The position numbers were made by a program, and so were the translations under genes. The notes under the pieces are model-generated. The model ran no database searches and was not told where the DNA came from. It saw only the letters and a list, made by a program, of their open reading frames with translations. A DNA stretch of 64,000 nucleotides from Candidatus Mediterraneibacter vanvlietii (lineage in GTDB: Bacteria > Bacillota > Clostridia > Lachnospirales > Lachnospiraceae): contig DXGZ01000048.1 of NCBI GenBank assembly GCA_019113645.1, positions 1-64,000 on the forward strand, written 5' to 3'. Positions 1-8,245 of the stretch are shown here, piece after piece. Every line of letters starts with the position of its first letter. The stretch's first letter is position 1.

Positions 1-270
1 GAAATTGTCTGAGCGAAGCGAGTTGTTCCATTTTCAATCCTGTCTTTAGCAGGTTTCCCGCTCATTTAGTTTTTCTTAGATCCTGGAGCGGAGCCGAATC
101 CGGCATCCCCTTCCCGCAGAATACGTTTTCAAAAATTATCTCCTGCGGATTTCGGATTTGTTCTGTCTGAGTTTTCTGCTTGACAAACTCAGATTAAGAA
201 GCTGGATGAAGACGGAATTCTTGAAGTAACTTGCTAATATTTCAATTCCAAATTGTAATCTTAGTCGATT
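1..270. other. non-coding start of window with a shared repeat fragment
   Basis: No gene is supported here. Bases 184-218 (CAAACTC, then ATTAAGAAGCTGGATG and GACGGAAT) reappear almost unchanged in reverse complement at 30419-30454, next to the foldback element downstream of sigE. The stretch ACAAACTCAGATT at 183-195 equals the terminus of that element. In frame it reads IKKLDEDGILEV, which resembles the C-terminal end of amino-acid ABC substrate-binding proteins, but a stop codon lies just upstream, so at most it is a relic. Confidence 0.4.
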
Positions 271-1797
271 TCATTCAGCCAGCGACCGCTTTTTGGATAT
301 GGTCACTTTCTCATCATAGCAGACGAATATTTCATCCACCTTCTCTTTCTTCAGCTTCGGGGTGATCAGACTTACCACCGGAACTACCACCAGTCCGGCA
401 ACCATTGCCGCTGCCCCTGCATTGATCGGGGATTCAATGAATCCGATAAACATATTCGACACGGTCAGTCCTACTCCGGCGATAAAGCCAGCCCATACGC
501 CGGCGCGGGTAACTCCTTTCCAGTACAGTCCGTAGAGGAACGGCGCCAGGAATGCTCCCGCAAGCGCGCCCCAGGAGATTCCCATGAGCTGCGCGATGAA
601 GGTCGGCGGATCGAGTGCGATCACTACGGATACCACAATGAAAAATACAATCAAAAGCTGCATGGTAATGATCTGCTTTTTCTCGCTCATGTTCTTCATG
701 ATATTATCTTTCAGCAGATCCAGCGTCATTGTTGAACTCGATGTCAGTACCAGAGACGAAAGCGTTGACATGGATGCTGACAGAACGAGCACGACAACGA
801 TGCCGATCAAAATATCCGGAAGTGCGGACAGCATATGCGGAATAATACTGTCATATACAACAGCTCCTGTCTCGTCATAAATCGCCGGGCTGTCGAACAG
901 TCTTGCAAATCCGCCGAGGAAATAGCATCCTCCTGACACAACGATGGCAAATAAGGTTGAAATCACTGTTCCTGTATTGATGGATTTCTCATCTTTTATT
1001 GCATAGAATTTACCGATCATCTGCGGCAGCCCCCATGTTCCCAGAGAGGTAAGGATCACTACGCCGAGGAGATTCAGCGGATCCGGACCGAAGAACGAGG
1101 TAAATGCCCCCGGCTGCCCCTGAGTCAATGCCACATCGCTCGGAATCTGCGACATCTCAGAGATCGCATTCATAAATCCTCCCTGTCCGTTCAGCACAGC
1201 AGCGATCACTGCCACAATTCCTGCCAGCATGATAATTCCCTGTATGAAATCATTGATTGCCGTTGCCATGTATCCTCCCAGGATCACGTAGATCGCTGTA
1301 AAGAGAGCCATCACGATCACACACCATGCATACGGTATATTGAATGCCATCTCAAACAGACGGGACAGTCCGTTGTACACGGAAGCCGTATACGGAATCA
1401 GAAATACAAATACAATGACCGATGCAACAATCTTCAGTGCCTTGCTGTCATACCGCTCCCCGAAGAAATCAGGCATGGTCTTTGATCTCAGATGCTGTGT
1501 CATGATCTTGGTCCTCCGGCCCAGCACTACCCATGCCAGAAGGCTTCCGATCACTGCGTTTCCGATACCGATCCATGTGCTGGCAATCCCGTATTTCCAG
1601 CCAAACTGTCCCGCGTATCCGACAAATACCACTGCGGAAAAATAGGAGGTTCCATAAGCAAATGCGGTCAGCCACGGTCCGACTGACCTGCCTCCCAGCA
1701 CAAAGCCATCCACACTTGTGACATGCCGTCTGGAATAAAGTCCCACGCCCACCATAATTGCAAAAAATATTACAAGCAGCACAAGTTTAATCCCCAT
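271..1797 (-). CDS. sodium:solute symporter (SSS family)
   Basis: A 508-residue, very hydrophobic membrane protein with about 13 predicted membrane segments, the usual size for the SSS (SLC5-like) family that couples Na+ entry to uptake of sugars, proline, sialic acid or similar solutes. The N-terminal half has the family pattern of a first helix, then a Gly-rich loop (VLGGRSVGPW) and the segment SYFSAVVFVGYAG. The start is supported by a purine-rich GAGGAAGAG site just upstream. It stands alone; no adjacent catabolic gene indicates the substrate. The family call is secure, the substrate unknown. Confidence 0.88.
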   Translation of the reverse strand: MGIKLVLLVIFFAIMVGVGLYSRRHVTSVDGFVLGGRSVGPWLTAFAYGTSYFSAVVFVGYAGQFGWKYGIASTWIGIGNAVIGSLLAWVVLGRRTKIMTQHLRSKTMPDFFGERYDSKALKIVASVIVFVFLIPYTASVYNGLSRLFEMAFNIPYAWCVIVMALFTAIYVILGGYMATAINDFIQGIIMLAGIVAVIAAVLNGQGGFMNAISEMSQIPSDVALTQGQPGAFTSFFGPDPLNLLGVVILTSLGTWGLPQMIGKFYAIKDEKSINTGTVISTLFAIVVSGGCYFLGGFARLFDSPAIYDETGAVVYDSIIPHMLSALPDILIGIVVVLVLSASMSTLSSLVLTSSSTMTLDLLKDNIMKNMSEKKQIITMQLLIVFFIVVSVVIALDPPTFIAQLMGISWGALAGAFLAPFLYGLYWKGVTRAGVWAGFIAGVGLTVSNMFIGFIESPINAGAAAMVAGLVVVPVVSLITPKLKKEKVDEIFVCYDEKVTISKKRSLAE

Positions 1798-1994
1798 CTT
1801 CTCTTCCTCATCTTTCTTTTTCTATTTGCCTGTCGGACACACTCACGGGCTGATCTGCTTTTTATCTTCAGATCATCGGCATTTTATCTCCCGCTCAAAT
1901 TTTACTCGCTTTAAAGCGTTGCGCTTTAAAGTGTTAAAGTATCCTTGTATAGAATAACACGGGCACTCCGCCCGTGTCAATCATTTTTTTATAA

Positions 1995-2155
1995 GCAACA
2001 GTTCAGCCATGGAGCTGTCTGAGAGAAAAAATCATGCTCGCATGATTTTTTGAGCGGGCAGCTTCATGAGCTGAGCGCCCGTTTATGAGGAAAACAGCGG
2101 CGCAGCAGTTCAGCCATGAGACTGACTGTGCGGAAAGCGTGGGCTAAACTTTAAC
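1995..2155. repeat. MITE-like element, copy A
   Basis: About 161 bp between the symporter promoter region and the mgsA stop codon. It shares most of its sequence with 33819-33987, including GGAGCTGT, the perfect hairpin AAATCATG-CTCG-CATGATTT and the block TATGAGGAAAACAGCGGCGC. Its ends are imperfect inverted repeats (GCAACAGTTCAGCC against GGCTAAACTTTAAC). The internal hairpin with flanking A and T runs could also serve as a terminator for mgsA, whose stop codon lies 3 bp away. Confidence 0.65.
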
Positions 2156-2158
2156 AGC

Positions 2159-2635
2159 TTATTTCATCTGCTCCACACGATCCTGTATTGTTTTGTTGAA
2201 GTTCTCGATTTTTCTGCTGTACGGCTCGTTCATATACTTTGAATTCAGCATGAAATCCGCAGTCGCAAGATTATTTGCAATCGGAATATCATATACAACT
2301 GCGATACGGAGCAGCGCCTTTACATCCGGATCATGAGGCTGCGCCTCCAGCGGATCCCAGAGAAAGATCATAAAATCAATCTGTCCCTCCACGATCTTGG
2401 CTCCGATCTGCTGATCGCCGCCCAGAGGACCGCTGCAGAATCCTTTTACCGGAAGTCCTGTTCTCTCCGCAATCAGTCTCGCTGTTGTTCCTGTTCCGCA
2501 GAGAAAATGTCCCTTTAATATCTCTTTATTTCTGTCACACCAGTCCACAAGCTCTTTTTTCTTCCCGTCATGTGCCACAAGCGCGATATGTTTCGTCTTA
2601 TCAATCTCCATTGTTACATACTTATCATCCAGCAT
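2159..2635 (-). CDS. mgsA: methylglyoxal synthase
   Basis: Converts dihydroxyacetone phosphate to methylglyoxal and phosphate, a bypass of lower glycolysis used under phosphate limitation or sugar-phosphate overload. At 158 residues it matches the family (about 150). Visible motifs are HIALVAHD near residue 16, the phosphate-binding CGTGTTARLI near 46, the catalytic block SGPLGGDQQIGA with the expected catalytic Asp at about 74, and WDPLEAQPHDPDVKALLRI. An AGGAGG site sits 8 bp before the start codon. The MITE-like copy A follows the stop directly. Confidence 0.96.
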   Translation of the reverse strand: MLDDKYVTMEIDKTKHIALVAHDGKKKELVDWCDRNKEILKGHFLCGTGTTARLIAERTGLPVKGFCSGPLGGDQQIGAKIVEGQIDFMIFLWDPLEAQPHDPDVKALLRIAVVYDIPIANNLATADFMLNSKYMNEPYSRKIENFNKTIQDRVEQMK

Positions 2636-2730
2636 AGCTTTTTACCTCCTGATTCGTCAGACTGGTTTCCGTCAAATGTGGCAGGATTCTCTTTTCATCT
2701 GTGCATCATTACACAAGCTGCTCCCCATCA

Positions 2731-2933
2731 TTACACGAGCTGCTCCATCGTCCCAAAGCGCAGTGAAGCGAGCGCTCCCATTGCCACTGTAACTATAATA
2801 CTATAAATCAGCAGGATTGGAAAGACGAAATCCACATTCAGGTACATCCCTGCCCGTCCGGAACCGTAAAGCTTACATCGTCCACTGCCAGATTATTTCC
2901 ATAAGATTTCCTGAGTCCCTGTATCTCAAGCAT
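2731..2933 (-). pseudogene. ABC transporter remnant (ATPase N-terminus joined to permease C-terminus)
   Basis: Behind an AGGAGG site, an ATG at 2933 opens MLEIQGLRKSYGNNLAVDD followed by VSFTVPDG, the typical first strands of an ABC ATPase, but the frame stops at 2838 before any Walker A motif. It runs directly, in another frame, into a hydrophobic segment (VDFVFPILLIYSIIVTVAMG) ending ALASLRFGTMEQLV at a stop at 2731, which looks like the last helix of a permease. The likely history is an internal deletion that fused the two ends of an ATPase-permease operon. The 3' end is locally duplicated: TTACACAAGCTGCTCC at 2709-2724 and TTACACGAGCTGCTCC at 2731-2746. Both parts are too short to be functional. 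Confidence 0.6.
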
Positions 2934-2960
2934 AGACACCTCCTGACTGCGCGCATGGAA

Positions 2961-3010
2961 AAAGCCCCGCACCATTGTATGATTGATTTGACACAATGAT
3001 AGGAGGCTTT
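2961..3010 (-). terminator. terminator of the beta-helix gene
   Basis: The two-part stem AAAGCC...CATTGT / ACAATG...GGCTTT lies just downstream of the gene ending at 3055. On the minus strand the stem is followed by GGCTTTTTCC, giving a short T run. Confidence 0.5.
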
Positions 3011-3054
3011 CTTCTAATTGTCAATACATATTTTCCGCTGTCAGCCGGTGCCTG

Positions 3055-3726
3055 TTACTCCGGTCTCTTCTCTGCTACTTCGCCCTGTTTCTTATAAATG
3101 CTGTTTCCAGGCACAAATCCTCTCACAGATGAGAGCGGGTAGATATTGCTGTGGCTTCCCACAACGGTTCCCGGATTGAGAACGCTTCCGCATCCGACTT
3201 CCACCTCATCGCCGAGCATGGCTCCGAACTTCTTCATTCCAGTCTCAATATTTCCTTCCGGTGTCTTCACCACAACAAGTTTCTTGTCGGATTTTACATT
3301 GGATGTAATGGAGCCGGCACCCATATGTGATTTATATCCCAGAATGGAATCCCCTACATAATTATAGTGCGGCACCTGCACTTTGTTGAAGAGGATCACA
3401 TTCTTAAGCTCTGTGGAATTGCCGACCACAGCGCCCTCGCCCACGATGGCGTTGCCGCGGATAAACGCGCAGTGGCGTACTTCCGCTTCTTTCCCGATAA
3501 TTGCAGGTCCATTAATATAAGCTGTTGGAGCGACTTTTGCGGATCTGGCAATCCACACATTCTCCCCGCGCTTCTCATACTCATTCTCATCAAGAGTCTT
3601 TCCCAGTTCCAGGATAAAGGAACTGATCTTCGGAAGGACCTCCCACGGATAAGTCACTCCCTCAAAGATGTCTTTTGCGATCGTCTCATCAAGTGTATAG
3701 AGTTCTTTCACTGTCAATGCTTCCAT
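3055..3726 (-). CDS. left-handed beta-helix (hexapeptide) protein, GlmU C-domain-like
   Basis: A 223-residue protein of hexapeptide repeats (for example VWIARSAKVAPTAYI, AIIGKEAEVR, AIVGEGAVVG, MLGDEVEVGCGSVLNPGTVVG), the left-handed beta-helix seen in acyltransferases and in the C-terminal half of sugar-nucleotide transferases such as GlmU. There is no N-terminal nucleotidyltransferase domain; instead about 55 helical residues precede the helix. The match to a stand-alone family annotated as UDP-N-acetylglucosamine pyrophosphorylase-related is by appearance only. An acyltransferase or a structural or regulatory protein is equally possible. The start has an AAGGAGA site 8 bp upstream. Confidence 0.7.
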   Translation of the reverse strand: MEALTVKELYTLDETIAKDIFEGVTYPWEVLPKISSFILELGKTLDENEYEKRGENVWIARSAKVAPTAYINGPAIIGKEAEVRHCAFIRGNAIVGEGAVVGNSTELKNVILFNKVQVPHYNYVGDSILGYKSHMGAGSITSNVKSDKKLVVVKTPEGNIETGMKKFGAMLGDEVEVGCGSVLNPGTVVGSHSNIYPLSSVRGFVPGNSIYKKQGEVAEKRPE

Positions 3727-3749
3727 TTCTCTGTCTCCTTTTCTGCCGG

Positions 3750-5813
3750 TTAACGGCCTTTTTTATAATAGCCTGCTGCCCTGTCGAAACAGGCTCTGAG
3801 CTGATACTGATTGTTCAGTCCTTTCACACCGACTGTCCTGTTGGTAATGAACTGGTCTAATTTTACCATATATTCCTCGGAAGTGATACTCCCTTCCGCC
3901 ACATAAGTCAGGCCTTTTTCCCAGCTCGCAGTCAGCTCCGGGTTCAGAAGGGACCGGATAGAGTGATCTACCACATCGTAGATCATCTCCCCCTGCAGTG
4001 TAGGCGTGATCACCTGGGTCTTCTTGTTCAGCTGCAGATACTTGATGTGAATCAGTTTTTTCAGAATCTCAGCCCTTGTCGCGCTGGTTCCGATTCCGCT
4101 TCCCTTGATCTGCGCTCTGAGTTCTTCATCCTCGATCAGCTGTCCTGCATTCTCCATGGCAAGGATGATGGAACCGGAATTGTACCGCTTCGGCGGGGAC
4201 GTCTCTCCCTCCTTGGTCTCAAGGGCTTTCACCGGAAGTACTGCGCCTTTTCTCAGTTTCTGAATCACTTCAAACAGCGCTGTATCCAGATTCTGGTCCT
4301 GACTCTGTCCGGAGTCTGCGTCCTGTCCTCCGTCCGTTTCCGCTCCTTCTTCCTGGCCCCGACCCTTGTCTGATCCTCTGGACGAGCGTTTCCCCTGAGG
4401 CACGCCTGCCACCTTCAGGTAGCCCTCTTCTGCCAGCACTTTAAAATTCGAGAAAAAACTCTCCTCACGTATCTTTGACACAATGGAAACTTTCTGGTAT
4501 ACGGCAGGTGGATAGAAGATGCTTAAAAACCTTCTGACAATCACATCATACACCTTGTGGGACAGGTCAGAGAGCCCGTTCAGCGCGCCCATTCCCTGTC
4601 CGGTCGGTATGATGGCATAGTGGTCCGTGATCTGTTTGTCATTGACATACCGTGTTTTCACCAGGTTCTTGTGGCTTCCCAGCGCCAGTATATCCTGCAG
4701 ATAAGGCACTGCCATGGGGTATTTTGACAGTCCGTTCAGGTTCCTGCTGATCTCTTTTGCAACCGCGGTGGAGAGCACTCTGGCGTCGGTTCTCGGATAG
4801 GTCACCAGCTTCTTCTCATAGAGTTCCTGGACGATTCTGAGTGTCTCGTCCGGACTGATCTTGAACCGCCTGGAGCAGTCGTTCTGAAGCTCTGCCAGGT
4901 TGTAGAGAAGAGGCGGATTCTTCTTCTCCTTTTTCTTCTCAATGGACTCCACCCGGCACTGAACCGGCTCTTCCTCTGTAAGATACGCCACCAGTTCCTC
5001 TGCTTTCTTCCTCTCCTTGAAGCCGTTCTCCTTGTAGAGATCAAAGGATTCAAAATATTTTGATCCCTCCACCGCTCTCCACTCGCCCTCAAAGCTCTGG
5101 CCGGACGCATCCATTGTACTGACCACACGGTAAAACGGTGTCTTGACAAATTCCCGGATCTCCCGTTCCCTGCGCACAACCATGCCCAGCACGCAGGTCA
5201 TAACCCGGCCCACTGAGATAACGGAATACTTTGTCTTCAGATAATTGGAGATACTGTTCCCGTATTTCAGCGTCAGAAGTCTGGAGAAATTAATTCCCAT
5301 CAGATAGTCTTCCTTGGCGCGAAGGTACGCGGAAGCGCTTAAGTTGTCATACTCGGAGAGGTCTTTCGCCTCCCGGATCCCCCTTAAGATCTCCTCTTCA
5401 GTCTGCGAATCGATCCAGACTCTGCGCCGTTTCTTTCCGGTCACATGCGCCTCCTGCTCCACCAGTCTGTAGATATACTCTCCTTCCCGCCCGGAATCGG
5501 TGCACACGTAAATAGTATCCACATCCTCCCGGTTCAGGATGGAACTGACGATCTGAAACTGTTTGGACACAGCGGGAATGACCTCGTATTTAAACTCTTC
5601 CGGAATAAAAGGGAGGGTCTGAAGGCTCCATTTCTTCAGCGCCGGATCATACTCTTCCGGATAACTCATTGTGACAAGATGTCCCACGCACCATGTTACA
5701 ATCGCCTCATCGGATTCCAGATACCCGTCTCTTCGTTTTGTATTCAGTTTCAACGCTTTTGCGAATTCCTGAGCCACGCTTGGCTTCTCTGCAATATATA
5801 CTGATTTTCCCAT
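3750..5813 (-). CDS. topB: DNA topoisomerase III
   Basis: Type IA topoisomerase that passes single strands to decatenate or relax DNA. The TOPRIM domain opens with VYIAEKPSVAQEFAKAL, and the acidic motif DSGREGEYIYRLV follows near residue 110. The cleavage Tyr lies in LVTYPRTDARVL near residue 340. At 687 residues it is near normal TopB length. It lacks the C-terminal zinc fingers of TopA. The frame can be extended 13 codons upstream (to 5852), but conservation begins at MGKSVYIAEKPS, so 5813 is chosen. A low-complexity, Gly/Gln/Asp-rich insert (about 470-500) separates two catalytic-core segments. Confidence 0.93.
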   Translation of the reverse strand: MGKSVYIAEKPSVAQEFAKALKLNTKRRDGYLESDEAIVTWCVGHLVTMSYPEEYDPALKKWSLQTLPFIPEEFKYEVIPAVSKQFQIVSSILNREDVDTIYVCTDSGREGEYIYRLVEQEAHVTGKKRRRVWIDSQTEEEILRGIREAKDLSEYDNLSASAYLRAKEDYLMGINFSRLLTLKYGNSISNYLKTKYSVISVGRVMTCVLGMVVRREREIREFVKTPFYRVVSTMDASGQSFEGEWRAVEGSKYFESFDLYKENGFKERKKAEELVAYLTEEEPVQCRVESIEKKKEKKNPPLLYNLAELQNDCSRRFKISPDETLRIVQELYEKKLVTYPRTDARVLSTAVAKEISRNLNGLSKYPMAVPYLQDILALGSHKNLVKTRYVNDKQITDHYAIIPTGQGMGALNGLSDLSHKVYDVIVRRFLSIFYPPAVYQKVSIVSKIREESFFSNFKVLAEEGYLKVAGVPQGKRSSRGSDKGRGQEEGAETDGGQDADSGQSQDQNLDTALFEVIQKLRKGAVLPVKALETKEGETSPPKRYNSGSIILAMENAGQLIEDEELRAQIKGSGIGTSATRAEILKKLIHIKYLQLNKKTQVITPTLQGEMIYDVVDHSIRSLLNPELTASWEKGLTYVAEGSITSEEYMVKLDQFITNRTVGVKGLNNQYQLRACFDRAAGYYKKGR

Positions 5814-5862
5814 ATAAATGTCTTTCTGGTCTGTCCTTTCGTAAAGCAACATTCAAAGCGAC

Positions 5863-5892
5863 AGGACAGGGATGTCCTGTCATCCCTGTCCT
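5863..5892. terminator. perfect 12-bp inverted repeat between galM and topB
   Basis: AGGACAGGGATG and CATCCCTGTCCT flank a 6-base loop (TCCTGT). It follows the galM stop but lacks a clear T run, so it may end transcription poorly or protect an RNA end rather than act as a true intrinsic terminator. Confidence 0.4.
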
Positions 5893-5905
5893 GCGATCTT
5901 CATTT

Positions 5906-6955
5906 TTAGCCCTGCGTCAGGAAACGATATGCAGTGCGGGTGTCATATTTCTCACCCTTTTTGCAGATCGGTCCCGGGAAGTTCTCATGGTGAACCGCAT
6001 CCGGATAATACTGTGTCTCCAGGCACACCGCGCTTCTCTTTATGTAAGATACTCCGTCCTTCCCAGGCTCGTTGTCCAGGAAATTCGCGCTGTACATCTG
6101 TACGCCCGGAAGATCTGTGTAGACCTCCATAACAATTCCACTCTTATCTGACGCCACTTCTGCTACTTTATCAAATTTGCCCTCATTTTTCAACACCCAG
6201 TTGTGATCATATCCGCCGCCGAAACGGAGAGGCTCATAGTCTGCATCGATGTCATCTCCAAGCACTCTGCCTGCGCGGAAGTCCATCGGTGTGCCCTCCA
6301 CGCTTCGGATCTCGCCTGTGGGGATGGACTTTTCATCCGCCGGGGTGAAGCTGTCCGCATTCAGCGTCACTTTGTGGTTCAGCACCGTGCCGCTGTCATG
6401 CCCGTTCAGATTGAAATAACTGTGATTTGTCATATTCACAATAGTATCCTGATCCGGAACCGCCTCATAATGGATATTCAGTGTATTCTCCTCATCCAGC
6501 ATGTATGTCACATGTACGTCAAGTGTTCCCGGGTATCCCTGATCACCGTCCGGGCTGAGGAGATGGAACCGGATATGATCCGCCTCGTATTCCTCTACTT
6601 CCCACATCCGTTTGTGATAGTAGTTCATACCGCTGTGAAGATTGTTTCCATTATCGTTTTTGTCCAGCTGATAGGTCACTCCATTGATCTCAAATTCCGC
6701 TCCGCCGATACGATTCGCATTTCTTCCGACGGTCGCGCCGAACCCGCCGTCACCTTTCTCATATCCGGACGGATCATCATATCCGTGTACAACATCAATG
6801 GTCTTTCCGCTCCCATCCGGCACATAAAGGCGGACCAGCGTTGCTCCGAAGTCTGAAATCTGCGCGCTCATCCCTCTGTTGTTTCCGATTGTGTACAGAT
6901 GCGCCTCTTCATTGTTTCTGGTCTGTCCAAAAACTTTTACTTCCTGTTTTTCCAT
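5906..6955 (-). CDS. galM: aldose 1-epimerase (galactose mutarotase)
   Basis: Interconverts the alpha and beta anomers of hexoses, feeding sugar kinases. At 349 residues it has family length. It shows the substrate-binding NANR-like motif (GRNANRIGGAEF near 77), the catalytic His in TNHSYFNLNGH, and the catalytic Glu in VCLETQYYPDAVHH near the C-terminus. An AGGAGG site precedes the start by 8 bp. The downstream AGGACAGGGATG hairpin separates it from topB. Possible partners are the aldo-keto reductase and alcohol dehydrogenase upstream on the same strand, but 235 bp separate it from them. Confidence 0.93.
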   Translation of the reverse strand: MEKQEVKVFGQTRNNEEAHLYTIGNNRGMSAQISDFGATLVRLYVPDGSGKTIDVVHGYDDPSGYEKGDGGFGATVGRNANRIGGAEFEINGVTYQLDKNDNGNNLHSGMNYYHKRMWEVEEYEADHIRFHLLSPDGDQGYPGTLDVHVTYMLDEENTLNIHYEAVPDQDTIVNMTNHSYFNLNGHDSGTVLNHKVTLNADSFTPADEKSIPTGEIRSVEGTPMDFRAGRVLGDDIDADYEPLRFGGGYDHNWVLKNEGKFDKVAEVASDKSGIVMEVYTDLPGVQMYSANFLDNEPGKDGVSYIKRSAVCLETQYYPDAVHHENFPGPICKKGEKYDTRTAYRFLTQG

Positions 6956-7089
6956 GATAGTTTCCTCCTGTTTCTATGACCTTCCTCTATTGTAAAACAT
7001 CCGGTTCTCCATGTCCAATATTTCCGCTATAATTTCCTGGTGCGGGCTTCCGAATGGCACGGGCCAAACCGCTGTGTCTGCCTCCATAC

Positions 7090-7130
7090 CGAAACGGGAG
7101 CGGCAGTCTGCCGCCCCCGTTTCACTGCGC
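7090..7130. terminator. strong GC-rich hairpin after the aldo-keto reductase gene
   Basis: AAACGGGAGCGGCA and TGCCGCCCCCGTTT pair around a 3-base loop with one G-T wobble. It lies about 70 bp beyond the reductase stop on the minus strand. There is no clear T run, so the terminator role is likely but not certain. Confidence 0.45.
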
Positions 7131-7190
7131 ATGGCGGCATGTCAGATGTATCATCCTGCCGGTACGCCGGTTTTATTTTTTCGTGTATGT

Positions 7191-8228
7191 TTATTCTTTC
7201 CAGCCTTTGATATTTCCGTCAAGATCCCAGAGATCTTCCCAGCTGTCAGCTCCCGGCCACAGGAATACCTGACCTTTGACGAGCCTGCAGTTTTTATCCG
7301 CGCGCCGGATCTTTTCCATCTCTTCATCTGTCAGCGGATCTTCCGTCACGCACCTCAGGTTATTCATATACTGCTGCGGTTTTACGGAAAACGGAATCGG
7401 AACCTGTCCGTTCTGCACCGCCCATTTCAGGCAGATAATTGCAGGGTGTACATTATGCGCTTTTGCAGCTTCCACTACTTCCGGAATCTCCATATCCGCC
7501 ACGTCGTCCGCTGTCCGGTCTCTCTCTGGTCTTGACGGCGAACCAAGCGGGCAGTATCCGATCGGCACAATGTTGTGTTCCTGCACATAGGCGAACAGCT
7601 CCGGCTGCTGGAAGCCCGGATGGAGCTCCATCTCGATTGCCGCCGGCTGAATCTTACAGAGCGGAAGCACTCTCTCCAGCTTCGGAATGGTCATGTTGGA
7701 CATTCCGATGTGCCTTACGAGCCCTTCTTCCACAAGCGTCTCACACTGTCTCCACACTGCCATGTACTCTTCCGTAAAGAAGGGGCGGGAATCCGGATTT
7801 CTGGAATCTCCGTCACATCCCGGTGCATGGTAGTTCGGGAACGGCCAGTGCACAAGATACAGGTCAAAATAATCCAGTCCCAGATCCTCAAGGCTCTGAC
7901 GGCAGGACGCGATCACCTCACCATCTCCGTGCATATCATTCCACACTTTTCCCGTGATAAAGAGTTCCTCCCGTTTTACCACCTGATCATCAAACAGCTG
8001 TTTTAATACGGCTCCGATCTCCTTTTCATTCTGATACACGCTTGCGCAGTCAATCAGACGGTATCCTCCGCATACAGCGCCATATACCGCTTTTGAGATC
8101 TCCTCCGCGCCGTATTTATCAGAACCAAAAGTCCCGATTCCGACCGCAGGAATCTCGCAGCCTGTATAGAGTTTTCTTTTCGGAACGATATCCGGATCAA
8201 CAATATCTATTTTTTCTTTCCATTCCAT
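7191..8228 (-). CDS. aldo/keto reductase
   Basis: A NAD(P)H-dependent oxidoreductase of 345 residues with the (beta/alpha)8 AKR fold. The catalytic tetrad is visible: Asp in LIDCASVYQNE with Tyr six residues on, Lys in FITGKVWN, and His in DLYLVHWPFPN. The downstream motifs RHIGMSNM and GYCPLGSPSRP fit the AKR core. It differs from short AKRs by a roughly 20-residue insert (NYHAPGCDGDSRNPDSRPFF) after the catalytic His, resembling plant-type or mannose-6-phosphate reductase-like members. It lies 17 bp downstream of the alcohol dehydrogenase and is probably co-transcribed with it. The substrate is unknown; a sugar or polyol is likely from context. Confidence 0.9.
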   Translation of the reverse strand: MEWKEKIDIVDPDIVPKRKLYTGCEIPAVGIGTFGSDKYGAEEISKAVYGAVCGGYRLIDCASVYQNEKEIGAVLKQLFDDQVVKREELFITGKVWNDMHGDGEVIASCRQSLEDLGLDYFDLYLVHWPFPNYHAPGCDGDSRNPDSRPFFTEEYMAVWRQCETLVEEGLVRHIGMSNMTIPKLERVLPLCKIQPAAIEMELHPGFQQPELFAYVQEHNIVPIGYCPLGSPSRPERDRTADDVADMEIPEVVEAAKAHNVHPAIICLKWAVQNGQVPIPFSVKPQQYMNNLRCVTEDPLTDEEMEKIRRADKNCRLVKGQVFLWPGADSWEDLWDLDGNIKGWKE

Positions 8229-8245
8229 ATACTGTTCAGCCTCTC

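Noticed and set aside
7048-7062. Fourth MITE-like copy near the aldo-keto reductase
   Set aside because: Only 15 exact bases match copy B's right part; too short to annotate as an element.
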